A DNA stretch of 64,000 nucleotides from Trinickia terrae (GTDB lineage Bacteria > Pseudomonadota > Gammaproteobacteria > Burkholderiales > Burkholderiaceae). Positions 55,090 through 63,899 of the stretch are shown piece after piece. A model generated the notes under the pieces. The model searched no databases, was not told where the DNA came from, and was given only the letters and a program-made list of their open reading frames with translations. The first letter of the stretch is position 1; each line of letters opens with the position of its first letter. The DNA lies in the NCBI RefSeq assembly GCF_005144415.1, contig NZ_SWJE01000023.1:1-64000 (forward strand), given 5' to 3'. The translations under genes and the position numbers were made by a program.

Positions 55090-55920
55090 TTACAGACGAT
55101 AGAACGCGCTCGCGTTGGCGCCGAAAATCGCGTCGCGTTCCGCATCCGACAGTTCGGCGACGAGCGCGTTCGCGCAAGCATGCCAGAGCAGATAGTCGCC
55201 GTTCAGGTCGAGCACCGGCCAGTCGCTGCCCCACATCAGGCGTGCCGGGCCGAACTGCGCGACGAGATGGTCGACGTACGGGGCGAGCGTCGTCTCGGTC
55301 CAGCCCTGCGCGGCCTCGGTGGCGAGGCCCGAGAGCTTGCAGTGGACATTGGGCAGCGCAGCGAGACGCGCGATGCCGTCGGCCCAAGGCTGCCAGCCGG
55401 AGGCGCCGTCGCGGATCGGAGGCTTGGCGCCGTGGTCGACCACGATGCGCAGCGCCGGAAAACGCGTCGCGAACGTGTGCAACGCGCCGACGTGACGCGC
55501 GAAGGTCAGCGCGTCGAAGGCGAGGTCGTGGGCGATCAGCGCGTCGATCGCGGGCGCGAGCGCGGGGTTGGCGATCCAGTCGTCGTCGGGCAGGTCTTGC
55601 AGCATCGGCCGCACGCCCTTGAACTTGGGTTCGCGGGCGAGCTCGGCGATCAACGCCGGCGCGCCGCGGTCGTCGAGCGGCACCCAGCCGACCACGCCCG
55701 CCGCCGACGGCTCCTCGCGCGCAAGATCGAGCAGATAGCGCGTTTCGGCCACCGTAGGCGCAGCCTGCACGATCACCGTGCGCTCGACGCCCGTGCGCGC
55801 AAGCCACGGCGCGAGATCAGCCGGGCCGAACGCGCGGTAGAGCGTGCCGAGCTTCGGCGTGAGCCAGCCGTAATCGCCGCGCTGCGGGTTCCAGTAGTGC
55901 TGGTGGGCGTCGATGCGCAT
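55090..55920 (-). CDS. amidohydrolase-family lactonase (L-fuconolactonase candidate)
   Basis: 276 residues from ATG 55920. Amidohydrolase_2 family: metal site DAHQHYWNPQRGDYGWL, barrel strands GVVGWVPLDD, GVRPMLQDLPDDDW, RIVVDHGAKPP, and GSDWPVLDLNGDY with the catalytic Asp. Members of this type hydrolyse L-fucono- and L-rhamnono-lactones. 25 bp downstream of the aldo-keto reductase gene, which would supply the lactone. Confidence 0.9.
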   Translation of the reverse strand: MRIDAHQHYWNPQRGDYGWLTPKLGTLYRAFGPADLAPWLARTGVERTVIVQAAPTVAETRYLLDLAREEPSAAGVVGWVPLDDRGAPALIAELAREPKFKGVRPMLQDLPDDDWIANPALAPAIDALIAHDLAFDALTFARHVGALHTFATRFPALRIVVDHGAKPPIRDGASGWQPWADGIARLAALPNVHCKLSGLATEAAQGWTETTLAPYVDHLVAQFGPARLMWGSDWPVLDLNGDYLLWHACANALVAELSDAERDAIFGANASAFYRL

Positions 55921-55945
55921 GGTCAGTGGGCCCGTGATGGAGCGA

Positions 55946-56998
55946 CTATGCGCCCGGCACCGGCGCGCGCGGATCGAGCAGGCCCTCGTCGCGCAACGCC
56001 GTCCATAGCGCGGCAGGAATCGGCCGCTCGAACGACGCAACGTTCTCGCGCAACTCCTCCGCGCTGCGCGCTCCCGTCAACACGGTTGCGACCGCCGGAT
56101 GCGCGTAAGGAAACTGCAATGCCGCCGCCGCGATCGGCACGCCGTGCGCCTTGCAGACCCGCTCGATCTGCGCGACGCGCTCGATCACTTCGGGCGGCGC
56201 CGCGCCGTAGTTGAACTTGAGATCGCCCTCGACGCCGCGCGCGAGGATGCCCGAATTGAACGCGCCGCCGAGCAGGATGCTCACGCCGCGCCGCTCGCAT
56301 TCGGGCAGCAGGTCGGCCAGCGTGGCCTGCTCCAGCAGCGTGTAGCGGCCGGCGAGCAAGGCGCAGTCGATGTCGAAGGCGTCCATCATGTCGAGAATCG
56401 CCGCGCCTTCGTTCACGCCGAGCCCGACCGCCTTCACGGCGCCCGATGAGCGCAATTCGTCGAGCGCCCTGAAACCGCCGCCTTTCGTCAGCTGATCCCA
56501 GTAGCGCGCATTGTTATCGCCATGTGTGACGCGGCCGATGTCGTGCACGAGCAGGATGTCGATCTCGACGATGCCGAGCCGCTGCTGGCTGTCCTCGAAC
56601 GAGCGCAGGATGCCGTCGCGCGTGTAGTCGTAGATCGCCTCGAACGGCAGCGGGTTCTGCCAGCCTTCGGCGTTGTCGACCGGCGTCTTGCGCGGCACGA
56701 AGCGGCGCCCTGCTTTCGTCGACAGCACGTACTCGCCGCGCGGATAGCACCGCAGCGCGGCGCCGAGCCGGTGCTCGGCGAGCGTGTAGCCATAGAGCGG
56801 CGCGGTATCGAAGCAGCGGATGCCGGCGCGCCACGCGGCATCGATCGTGGCGTGCGCCTCTTCGTCCGGCAAATCGCGATACAGGCCGCCGAGCGGCGCG
56901 GTGCCGAGCGACAGGCCGGTGACCGGCAGGCCTCGCGCACCGATCTCGCGGCGCAGCGTCACCCGTGATGTCTCCTTCGATTGAGCGGTATCCGTCAT
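55946..56998 (-). CDS. aldo-keto reductase (L-fucose / D-threo-aldose 1-dehydrogenase candidate)
   Basis: 350 residues from ATG 56998, with GGGGAG about 10 bases upstream. AKR barrel: LSLGTAPLGGLYRDLPDEEA, catalytic Asp/Tyr in CFDTAPLYGYTLAEHRLGAA, Lys in YVLSTKAGR and His in DILLVHDIG. D-threo-aldose (L-fucose) dehydrogenases are of this type; the enzyme would oxidise L-fucose to the lactone with NAD(P). A long frame upstream of the true start is an artefact overlapping the UxaA gene. Confidence 0.9.
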   Translation of the reverse strand: MTDTAQSKETSRVTLRREIGARGLPVTGLSLGTAPLGGLYRDLPDEEAHATIDAAWRAGIRCFDTAPLYGYTLAEHRLGAALRCYPRGEYVLSTKAGRRFVPRKTPVDNAEGWQNPLPFEAIYDYTRDGILRSFEDSQQRLGIVEIDILLVHDIGRVTHGDNNARYWDQLTKGGGFRALDELRSSGAVKAVGLGVNEGAAILDMMDAFDIDCALLAGRYTLLEQATLADLLPECERRGVSILLGGAFNSGILARGVEGDLKFNYGAAPPEVIERVAQIERVCKAHGVPIAAAALQFPYAHPAVATVLTGARSAEELRENVASFERPIPAALWTALRDEGLLDPRAPVPGA

Positions 56999-57015
56999 GG
57001 CTGATTTCTCCCCAT

Positions 57016-58347
57016 TCAAGGCGAGGCGGTCTCCGCGATCCGGCGAGCATGCGCCGCCGCACTGGAAGGCAGGCATGTCGGCCCGACCGGTTCGAAAGAC
57101 TTGTACGTGAGTATGAACTCCTGGTGGCCGAGCGCTTCCGATTTCGATGCGCCGCCCGCCGCGACCGTCAGCGTCTGGCCGAACACCTCGCGGCCGACCT
57201 CGTCGAGCGTCGCGCGGCCTTCGAGGATGCGGCCCGCGTCGACATCCATGTCGCCCGACAAGTTGCGGTAGGTATCGGGGTTCGCGCAGACCTTGATGAC
57301 GGGCGAGATCGCCGAACCGACCACCGAGCCGCGCCCCGTCGTGAAGAGGATCACGTGCGCGCCGCACGCGATCAGCTCGCCGATCTCCGCGTTGTCGCTG
57401 ATGTTCGGAAAGCCGAAGCGCGGCTCGCCGTCGGGGACGACGTCGAGCAGATACAGGCCGCCCGTCGGCGGCACGTCGCCGGGCTTGACGATGCCGACGA
57501 TCGGCGAGGCGCCGCTCTTCGCATAGGCGCCGAGCGATTTTTCTTCCTGCGTCGTGAGCCCGCCGTCCGCGTTGCCGACGGCAAAGCTGCCGTGACCGAG
57601 GATCGAGTAGTAGCGCGCCGCCTTGCCGACGCACTGCACGATCGCATCGCCCAATTCCGGCCGCGCGGCGCGGCTCTTCATGTGGTACTCGCAACCGACG
57701 AGCTCGCCCGTCTCCTCGAAAATGCAGGTCGCGCCCGCCTCGATCAGATGATCGAACGCGCGGCCTACCGCCGGGTTCGCAGTGATGCCGCTGGTGCCGT
57801 CGGAGCCGCCGCAGATCGTGCCGATCACGAGTTCGTCGAGCGCCATCGGCACTTTTTGCTGCGCGGCGAGCTGCGCGCGCGCGTTGCGCACCCAATCGAC
57901 GCCGTATTGGATCGTGCTGCGCGTGCCGCCCTTCTCCTGGATCGTCAGCACCTCGACCGGCCGGCCGCTCGCGCGCACCACGTCGGCCAGGTAGTGCTTG
58001 TTCATGCTCTCGCAGCCGAGCGACACGAACAGCACCGCGCCGACGTTCGGGTGCGTCGTGAGCTGCTGCATCATCTTTTCCGCGTACTCGTTCGGATAGC
58101 ACCCCGGAAAGCCGATCAAGTGGACGGGCGGCTCGCGCTCGGCATCGCTGGCCGAAGGATCGTCGAACGCATCGAGCGGCTCGCGGAACCGCGTGACGAT
58201 CTCGCGCGCGACGTGATGCGCGCATTCGACGAGATACGCCACCGCCACGACATTGCGAATGCCCTTGCGTCCGTCGCTGCGCAAGTAGCCGTGCAACGCC
58301 GGTTGTGCCGATGCGCCGTTCGAAGAAGCCTGAGTGGAAGCGGTCAT
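57016..58347 (-). CDS. UxaA-family sugar-acid dehydratase, large (C-terminal) subunit
   Basis: 443 residues from ATG 58347 (GGGAAA upstream); ATG 58389 has no ribosome-binding site. Altronate/galactarate dehydratase family: YLRSDGRKGIRNVVAVAYLV, GFPGCYPNEYAEKMM, VSLGCESMN, GTICGGSDGTSGITANPAVG with the conserved Cys and Gly, and TTGRGSVVGSAISPVIKVCA. Iron-dependent dehydration of an aldonate; L-fuconate is the likely substrate in this operon. It takes the place of the enolase-type fuconate dehydratase found in other bacteria. Works with the SAF-domain subunit encoded just upstream. Confidence 0.9.
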   Translation of the reverse strand: MTASTQASSNGASAQPALHGYLRSDGRKGIRNVVAVAYLVECAHHVAREIVTRFREPLDAFDDPSASDAEREPPVHLIGFPGCYPNEYAEKMMQQLTTHPNVGAVLFVSLGCESMNKHYLADVVRASGRPVEVLTIQEKGGTRSTIQYGVDWVRNARAQLAAQQKVPMALDELVIGTICGGSDGTSGITANPAVGRAFDHLIEAGATCIFEETGELVGCEYHMKSRAARPELGDAIVQCVGKAARYYSILGHGSFAVGNADGGLTTQEEKSLGAYAKSGASPIVGIVKPGDVPPTGGLYLLDVVPDGEPRFGFPNISDNAEIGELIACGAHVILFTTGRGSVVGSAISPVIKVCANPDTYRNLSGDMDVDAGRILEGRATLDEVGREVFGQTLTVAAGGASKSEALGHQEFILTYKSFEPVGPTCLPSSAAAHARRIAETASP

Positions 58348-58394
58348 GATGTTTCCCAGCGCGGCAGACGCCGCAAAATTGCAGGACATTCGGT

Positions 58395-58724
58395 TCAGTG
58401 GGGAACGAAGGCGTGCCCCGCGTCGTGCGTATACGTCGGCAGGTAGTCGCTTTCGAGGTTGTGCGTATGCAAATGCTCGCCGCGCGCGACAGGCACCGTC
58501 ACGTGGCCGATCACCGCGCCGTAGCGCAGCACCTTCGCGTCCTTCTCGAGCGGCTCACGCGCGACCTTGTGGCCGAGATCGATGGTCTTGGCGAGCGTCA
58601 CGCGCTCGCCTTCGATCTCGACCGTCGTGCCGGCTTCGAGCCGCGCCGCCGCGATCAGGCAGTTGTCGCCCGGATTCAGCAGGATCAAGCGCCTGTCGGT
58701 CTGGAGTTGACGTTCGCTGCTCAA
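58395..58724 (-). CDS. UxaA-family dehydratase, small (SAF-domain) subunit
   Basis: 109 residues from TTG 58724; a strong GGGAGG five bases upstream supports this unusual start codon. SAF domain: ILLNPGDNCLIAAARLEAG, VTLAKTIDLGHKVAREPLEK, GAVIGHVTVPVARGEHLHTH. In UxaA this forms the N-terminal part of one chain; here it is a separate gene 47 bp before the large subunit. Confidence 0.9.
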   Translation of the reverse strand: MSSERQLQTDRRLILLNPGDNCLIAAARLEAGTTVEIEGERVTLAKTIDLGHKVAREPLEKDAKVLRYGAVIGHVTVPVARGEHLHTHNLESDYLPTYTHDAGHAFVPH

Positions 58725-58758
58725 GAAGGCCTCCCGGTTCCTTTGTTGGTTCAGGTGT

Positions 58759-59805
58759 TCAGTTCTGCCCTTCGCCGCCCGCGATGCGCGCCACCATCAG
58801 CGAGCCGAGGATGATCGCGCCGTAGATCGCCTGGATCCAGAACGACGGCACCTGCGCGAGCGTCAAGAGGTTCTGCACGACGCCGAGCAGCAGCACGCCG
58901 GTGAGCGCGCCGAGCATCGTGCCCTTGCCGCCGTCGAGCGAAATGCCGCCGATCACCGCTGCGGCGAACACCGTGAAGATCATCCCGTTGCCCTGGTTCG
59001 CATTGATCGCGCCGACATAGCCCGTCACGATCAGCCCGCCGAGCGCGGCGAGCACGCTGCCGAGCACGAACACGCCCCAGGTGATGCGCTCGACCCGGAT
59101 CCCCGCCGCGCGCGCGGCCTGCGGATTGCCGCCGATCGCATAGAGCGCGCGGCCGAGCCGGTGGTAGCGCAGCATGAACGCAGCAACGCCGAACGCCGCC
59201 GCCGCGAGCCACACCGAGAGCGGCAGGCCGAGCACGATGGTCGTCGCGAGCGCGAAGAAGGCCGGCGGCATGTCGAACAGCGTGCCGCCCTTGGTTGCGC
59301 CGACGAGCATTCCGCGCAGCACGATCAGCATCGCGAGCGTGACGATGAACGCGTTCAGTTGCAGCCGCACGACCAGAAAGCCGTTGATGAAGCCGATCAG
59401 CGCACCGGCCGCGAGAATCGCGAGCAGGCCCGCGAACGTCGGCCACTCCCAGCCGAAGCCTGCCGACGCCGCCGGCATCACGAGCATCGCGCCGATCGCG
59501 GGCGCGATGCCGACCGTCGATTCGAGCGACAAATCGAACTTGCCCGTGAGCACGATCAGCGATTCCGCGAGCACGACGAGCGCGAGCGCCGCCGACGCGC
59601 CGAGCACGCTGATGAGGTTCGCCTTCGTCAGAAAGCTCGGGCTCACGAACGCGCCAATCACGAGCAGCAGCACCAGCGCGGGCACGAGCGCGAGATCGCG
59701 CAGGCGCGCGATCTCGATGCGCGGGGCACGGCCGCGCGCGGCACCCGCTGCTCGATCCTGAGCAGCCTGGCCGGCAGCGAACGCGGGGGTGACACTATTC
59801 TTCAT
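58759..59805 (-). CDS. ribose-type sugar ABC transporter permease
   Basis: 348 residues. About ten hydrophobic helices; family blocks SLESTVGIAPAIGAMLV, GFINGFLVVRLQLNAFIVTL, LYAIGGNPQAARAAGI (EAA-like loop) and VIGGISLDGGKGTMLGALTG. It overlaps the ATPase gene by 11 bp, so both are made together. Forms the membrane channel of the presumed L-fucose importer (CUT2 class). Confidence 0.93.
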   Translation of the reverse strand: MKNSVTPAFAAGQAAQDRAAGAARGRAPRIEIARLRDLALVPALVLLLVIGAFVSPSFLTKANLISVLGASAALALVVLAESLIVLTGKFDLSLESTVGIAPAIGAMLVMPAASAGFGWEWPTFAGLLAILAAGALIGFINGFLVVRLQLNAFIVTLAMLIVLRGMLVGATKGGTLFDMPPAFFALATTIVLGLPLSVWLAAAAFGVAAFMLRYHRLGRALYAIGGNPQAARAAGIRVERITWGVFVLGSVLAALGGLIVTGYVGAINANQGNGMIFTVFAAAVIGGISLDGGKGTMLGALTGVLLLGVVQNLLTLAQVPSFWIQAIYGAIILGSLMVARIAGGEGQN

Positions 59806-61342
59806 GGAGACTGACTCCTTCGACGGATGCGATCAGGTCGTTGTCTTGCCAACCAGCGGGGAATTCGGCAGCGACGCGTCCGCGGAACATCACGAGGACG
59901 CGATCGCAGGTTCTCAAGTCGTCGAGCTCGCCTGACACGACGAGCACCGCCTTGCCCTCGCCGCGCACGCGATCGACGACCGACAGCAGGGCTTCTTTCG
60001 ATTTGACGTCGACGCCGACAGTCGGGTCGATCAGGACGAGCACATTCGGATCGTTGGCGAGCGCGCGCGCCATTACGACCTTCTGCTGGTTGCCGCCGGA
60101 GAGGCCCGACACGACATGCTCCGGCCCCTGCGCGACGATGCCGAGCGCCTCGATCGCCGAGCGGCCGAACGCGTTTTTCTTCGCAGGCGGCACGAGGCCG
60201 AACTTGCCGAGAACGCGCGCGATCGTCATCGACGCGTTCTCCGCGACCGATTGCGTCAGCACGAGCCCTTCGTGATGACGGTCCTTCGGCACGCAGCCGA
60301 CGCCGCGCGCGAGCGCCGCGGGCACGTCACCGGGCGGCAGGGGCTCGCCGCCGATGCGGATCTCGCCGCGCGCTTGCGCACGCAGACCAGCGATCGCTTC
60401 GGCGACGCTCGTGCGTCCGCTGCTCGTCGCGCCCGTGAGCCCGACGACCTCGCCGCGCTTCACGGCGAACGACACGTCCTCGTAGTCGTGGCCGTTGAGC
60501 CGCGCAACTTCCAGCGCGACCGCGGTGTCGGCGGCAAGCGGCTCACGCGACGCCGCGCCGGCGACCGCGAGGCCGCCGCGCTCGCCGGTCATCGCTTCGA
60601 TCAGCCGCTCGCGCGGCATCTCGCCAACCGGCGCGCTGACGATATGCCGCGCGTCGCGCAGCACCGTCACGGCCTGGCAAATGTCGTAGACCTCCTGCAG
60701 ATGATGCGAGATGAAAAGAAACGTCACGCCCTCGGCCTGCAGCTCGCGAATGCGCTTGAAAAGCCGCTTGATCTCGTCGCCGTCGAGCTGCGCGGTGGGC
60801 TCGTCGAGGATGATGAAGCGCGCGCCATACGACAGCGCCCGCGCGATCTCGACGAGCTGCCGCGCCTCCACCGAGAGGTCGCCGGCGCGCGCGTCCTCGC
60901 GCACGTCGATCTTCCAGTGGTCGAGCAGCGCGCGCGCCTCGCGGCGCATCGCGCGCCAATCGATGATCCCGCGCCGCGCCGGCTGCCGGTTGACGAACAG
61001 GTTCTCCGCGACCGTGAGGTCGCGGATGATCGTCGAATGCTGATAGACGCAGGCGACGCGCTCACGCCACGCGTCGCGGTCCGCAAGCGCCGGCGCGGAC
61101 GCGCCGGCGAAGCGCGCCTCGCCGGTATCGGGCCGGCGCAACCCGGTCAGGATCGACACCAGCGTCGACTTGCCCGCCCCGTTGCGCCCGACGAGCGCAT
61201 GCGATTCGCCCGGCATGACGCACAGGCTCACGTCCTGCAGCGCGGCCGTGGAGCCGAAGCGCTTGGTGACGGCGAGCGCTTCGGCGACCGGTGACGGGCT
61301 GCTCATGCGCTCGCTCGTTTGACCGCTCATTTGACCGCTCAT
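59795..61342 (-). CDS. sugar ABC transporter ATP-binding protein (two NBDs)
   Basis: 515 residues from ATG 61342, which overlaps the stop of the binding-protein gene (ATGA). CUT2/RbsA-type with two nucleotide-binding halves: Walker A GRNGAGKST and Walker B FIILDEPTAQLDGDE in the first; GATSSGRTS, signature SGLSGGNQQKVVMARAL and VLVLIDPTVGVDVKSK in the second, which shows the degenerate Walker A usual for this class. In-frame ATGs at 61330 and 61306 are further possible starts produced by the 12-bp repeat. Confidence 0.93.
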   Translation of the reverse strand: MSGQMSGQTSERMSSPSPVAEALAVTKRFGSTAALQDVSLCVMPGESHALVGRNGAGKSTLVSILTGLRRPDTGEARFAGASAPALADRDAWRERVACVYQHSTIIRDLTVAENLFVNRQPARRGIIDWRAMRREARALLDHWKIDVREDARAGDLSVEARQLVEIARALSYGARFIILDEPTAQLDGDEIKRLFKRIRELQAEGVTFLFISHHLQEVYDICQAVTVLRDARHIVSAPVGEMPRERLIEAMTGERGGLAVAGAASREPLAADTAVALEVARLNGHDYEDVSFAVKRGEVVGLTGATSSGRTSVAEAIAGLRAQARGEIRIGGEPLPPGDVPAALARGVGCVPKDRHHEGLVLTQSVAENASMTIARVLGKFGLVPPAKKNAFGRSAIEALGIVAQGPEHVVSGLSGGNQQKVVMARALANDPNVLVLIDPTVGVDVKSKEALLSVVDRVRGEGKAVLVVSGELDDLRTCDRVLVMFRGRVAAEFPAGWQDNDLIASVEGVSLHEE

Positions 61343-61345
61343 TTG
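61318..61345. repeat. 12-bp repeat at the ATPase start
   Basis: TTTGACCGCTCA occurs at 61318-61329 and 61330-61341, with a partial third unit from 61342. On the minus strand each unit brings an in-frame ATG, so the ATPase N-terminus reads MSGQMSGQTSERMSS. The first ATG overlaps the upstream stop codon. Confidence 0.9.
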
Positions 61346-62388
61346 ACCGTATTGCCCCACAGGCTCTTGTCGTCGACGTTGGCCTTCGTCACGAGCGGCG
61401 CGGGCAGCTGGTCTTCGAGAATGCCCGGCTGCAGCTGGACGATGTTGCTGCCGTGATCGGTCGGACCCGGCTTGAACGTCTTGCCCGCGAGCGTCGCCTG
61501 GATGTAGTAGAGGCCGTACTTCGCATAGAGGTCCGCGGGCTGCGAAATGGTCGCGTCGATCTCGCCCTTGCGGATCGCCTCGAATTCCTGCGGGATGCCG
61601 TCATTGCTGACGATCACGATGTGCTTCGCGTCGCCCGCCGGGAACAGCAGCTGCTTGCGGCGCAGCGTCTGCAGCGTCGGCGAGAGATACACCCCGCCCG
61701 CCTGCATGTAGACCGCCTTCACGTCGGGATTGGCGGTGAGGAGGCTGTCGAGCGCGGTCGCGGCGACGTCGCCCTTCCAGCTTGCCGGAATCTCGAGCAG
61801 CGACAGGCTCGGATACTTCTTCAGGCACGCGCGGAACGCTTCCGAGCGGTCGCGGCCGTTCACCGATGCGAGGTCGCCCATGATCTGCACGACCTTGCCC
61901 GCCTTCACGTGCTCGCCGATGTACTTGCACGCCTGCTCGCCGTAGGCGCGGTTGTCGGCGCGCACGACCATCGCGACCTTGCCTTGCGTCGGCGCGACGT
62001 CGACGGCAACCACGGGCACGCTCTTCGCCGCCGCGGCGTCGAGCGCGCGGCTGATCGCCGCCGAATCGAGCGGCCCGACCACGATTCCCTTCGCGCCGAG
62101 ATTCAGCAGGCTGTTCATGTCGGTGATCTGCTGCGCGGGATCGCCGTTCGAGTTGACGGGCGCAAGGATATCGATGCCCATCTGCTTCGCGTACTGCGGC
62201 AGATAGGTGTTATACGACTGCCAGAACGGCGAGGTCAGCAATGGCAGGCCGAGGCCGACCTTGCCGGTTTCGGCGGCGCGCGCCGGGCCGGTCAAGGCCA
62301 GCGCCGCCACGCACGCCGCACCGGCGCTTAGCGCGGCCATGCCGCGAATGAAGCGACGGGCCGCGCGCGGCCCCTGAAGGAACGTCAT
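61339..62388 (-). CDS. periplasmic sugar-binding protein (ribose-type)
   Basis: 349 residues from ATG 62388 (AGGAG about nine bases upstream). Signal peptide (MAALSAGAACVAALALTGPA, cut near ARAAE). Peripla_BP_4 domain: GLPLLTSPFWQSYNTYLPQY, NSLLNLGAKGIVVGPLDSAA, VAVDVAPTQGKVAMVVRADN, and DGIPQEFEAIRKGEIDATIS. First gene of the operon; captures L-fucose or a related sugar for the permease. Start at 62490 in the same frame lacks a ribosome-binding site and would hide the signal peptide. Confidence 0.92.
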   Translation of the reverse strand: MTFLQGPRAARRFIRGMAALSAGAACVAALALTGPARAAETGKVGLGLPLLTSPFWQSYNTYLPQYAKQMGIDILAPVNSNGDPAQQITDMNSLLNLGAKGIVVGPLDSAAISRALDAAAAKSVPVVAVDVAPTQGKVAMVVRADNRAYGEQACKYIGEHVKAGKVVQIMGDLASVNGRDRSEAFRACLKKYPSLSLLEIPASWKGDVAATALDSLLTANPDVKAVYMQAGGVYLSPTLQTLRRKQLLFPAGDAKHIVIVSNDGIPQEFEAIRKGEIDATISQPADLYAKYGLYYIQATLAGKTFKPGPTDHGSNIVQLQPGILEDQLPAPLVTKANVDDKSLWGNTVK

Positions 62389-62478
62389 GCCTTGTCTCCT
62401 ATTTGCTTTGCGTTGTTGAACTGCCTGGAAGACTGCTCTGCGTTTTTCTTCTTGACCTCGATTTAATTTATCAGTGAA

Positions 62479-62510
62479 CGTATTATTCATATACGAATTT
62501 CATGAAGTCA
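62479..62510. promoter_or_regulatory. inverted repeats in the IclR / sugar-transport divergent promoter
   Basis: CGTAT (62479-62483) / ATACG (62491-62495), and overlapping TTCAT / ATGAA arms further right (about 62487-62506). The AT-rich segment contains ATACGAATT, also found in the operon-internal site at 55046. Probable binding region of the divergent IclR regulator. Confidence 0.5.
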
Positions 62511-62635
62511 AGGAAGTGCAGCGCACAAAGCCGTCCGTGTTTTCCCTAGCGCCTTGCGCGACGGCAGGCCCCCTACACTCGTCTGCGCCGCTACGGAAAA
62601 GCAAAACGAAAACTTCGCAAGGGAGCCCGATCGCG

Positions 62636-63439
62636 ATGGAACCAGTCACCAAGGATCAGGAAGACAAGGACGACGCCGACCGCTACCGGGCGCCTGCGCT
62701 AGACAAAGGGCTCGACATCCTCGAGCTGCTGTCCGAGCAGAAGGAGGGGCTGACGCGCGCGGAAATCACCAAGCAGCTCGGACGCAACGCGAGCGAGATG
62801 TACCGGATGCTCGAGCGGCTGGTGGCGCGGCAATACGTGGTGCGCTCGGCGGGCGGCGACCGTTATTCGCTGAGCCTGAAGCTGTTCGCGCTCGCGCACC
62901 GGCATCCACCGACGAATCGCCTGATCGCCGAGGCGCTGCCGTTGATGCAGCGCTTCGCGGACGAGGCGGAGCAGTCGTGCCACCTCGCCGTCTACGATCG
63001 CGGCAACCTGCTCGTGATCGCGCAAGTCGACGGGCCGGGGACCTGGGGGATGTCGGTGCGGCTCGGCTCGCGCGTGGGGCTGATCGATACGGGGTCGGGG
63101 CGCGTGATGCTCGCGTTCCAGACGCGCGAGCACCGCGCGCATATGCTCGCCGAGCACACGAAGGTGAAGGGCGAGGTGACGATCGATATCGACGAGCTGG
63201 AGAAGGTTTGCGAACGGATACGCGCGGAGGGGCACTCGCGCAAGGACAGCCAGCAGATCTTCGGGGTGACCGACGTCACGTTTCCGATTCTCGGGCTTTC
63301 GGGGCATGCGCTGGCCGCGCTGACGTGTCCGTTCTTGCGGCGGATCGATGAGTATGTCGCGCCGTCGATCGAGGCGGTGACGCAGATGCTGAAGGGGACC
63401 GTGCAGGCGGTTTCGGTGTTTCGGGAGGAGCGGGGGTAG
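62636..63439 (+). CDS. IclR-family regulator of the fucose operon
   Basis: 267 residues from ATG 62636 (GGGAG about 10 bases upstream); the frame is open upstream but non-coding in character. N-terminal winged helix-turn-helix (LDKGLDILELLSEQKEGLTR, EITKQLGRNASEMYRMLERL) and C-terminal IclR effector domain (CHLAVYDRGNLLVIAQVDGP, GSRVGLIDTGSGRVMLAF). Divergent from the sugar-transport genes, it probably represses the operon until a pathway intermediate binds. Confidence 0.93.
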   Translation: MEPVTKDQEDKDDADRYRAPALDKGLDILELLSEQKEGLTRAEITKQLGRNASEMYRMLERLVARQYVVRSAGGDRYSLSLKLFALAHRHPPTNRLIAEALPLMQRFADEAEQSCHLAVYDRGNLLVIAQVDGPGTWGMSVRLGSRVGLIDTGSGRVMLAFQTREHRAHMLAEHTKVKGEVTIDIDELEKVCERIRAEGHSRKDSQQIFGVTDVTFPILGLSGHALAALTCPFLRRIDEYVAPSIEAVTQMLKGTVQAVSVFREERG

Positions 63440-63899
63440 ACGGTTATTTCCGACAACGGCAAGAACCCGAAAAGCATAGGCAGCCCCAGAAAACCAATTT
63501 ATCGAGATGACGAGCTAATAAGAGTCGATCTCCATATCCACAATTACCCAAACTGCGAACTAGCCTAGCTTGGAGGCGACATGGCAACTAGTCGCTTCCA
63601 AGCCCACCCTCCTCGCCACCAGCATTTGTCGAATGCTTCTTGACATTCGACAACCCTCCTTGCGTGTCGCCACCAAATCGCATTTGACTCACCACTCCTC
63701 CGCACTGTCTAATAGCCAGCCAAATAAGATTCGAAATCCTATGCATTTAACGATCCAGGCAATCACGAGATGAAACGACCGCCCGCTTGCGAACAACGAT
63801 GCCGGCCAACTCATGGAGATCACGGACCGATGTTCCTCTCATAAGAACCCAGCCACGCATATCGCCGATTCGTTCCAGGACACAGGGAGATAGAACAAC
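63440..63899. other. structured intergenic stretch with two hairpins
   Basis: No supported gene in 460 bp. Hairpin 1: TTGGAGGCGAC (63570-63580) / GTCGCTTCCAA (63591-63601), one mismatch. Hairpin 2: TTGTCGAATG (63626-63635) / CATTCGACAA (63644-63653), perfect. Neither is followed by a T-run. A CCCTCCT...CGCCACCA motif follows each hairpin (63606 and 63654 onward). Composition is AT-richer than the flanks, and the promoter of the next gene should lie in its last 100 bp. Confidence 0.55.
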
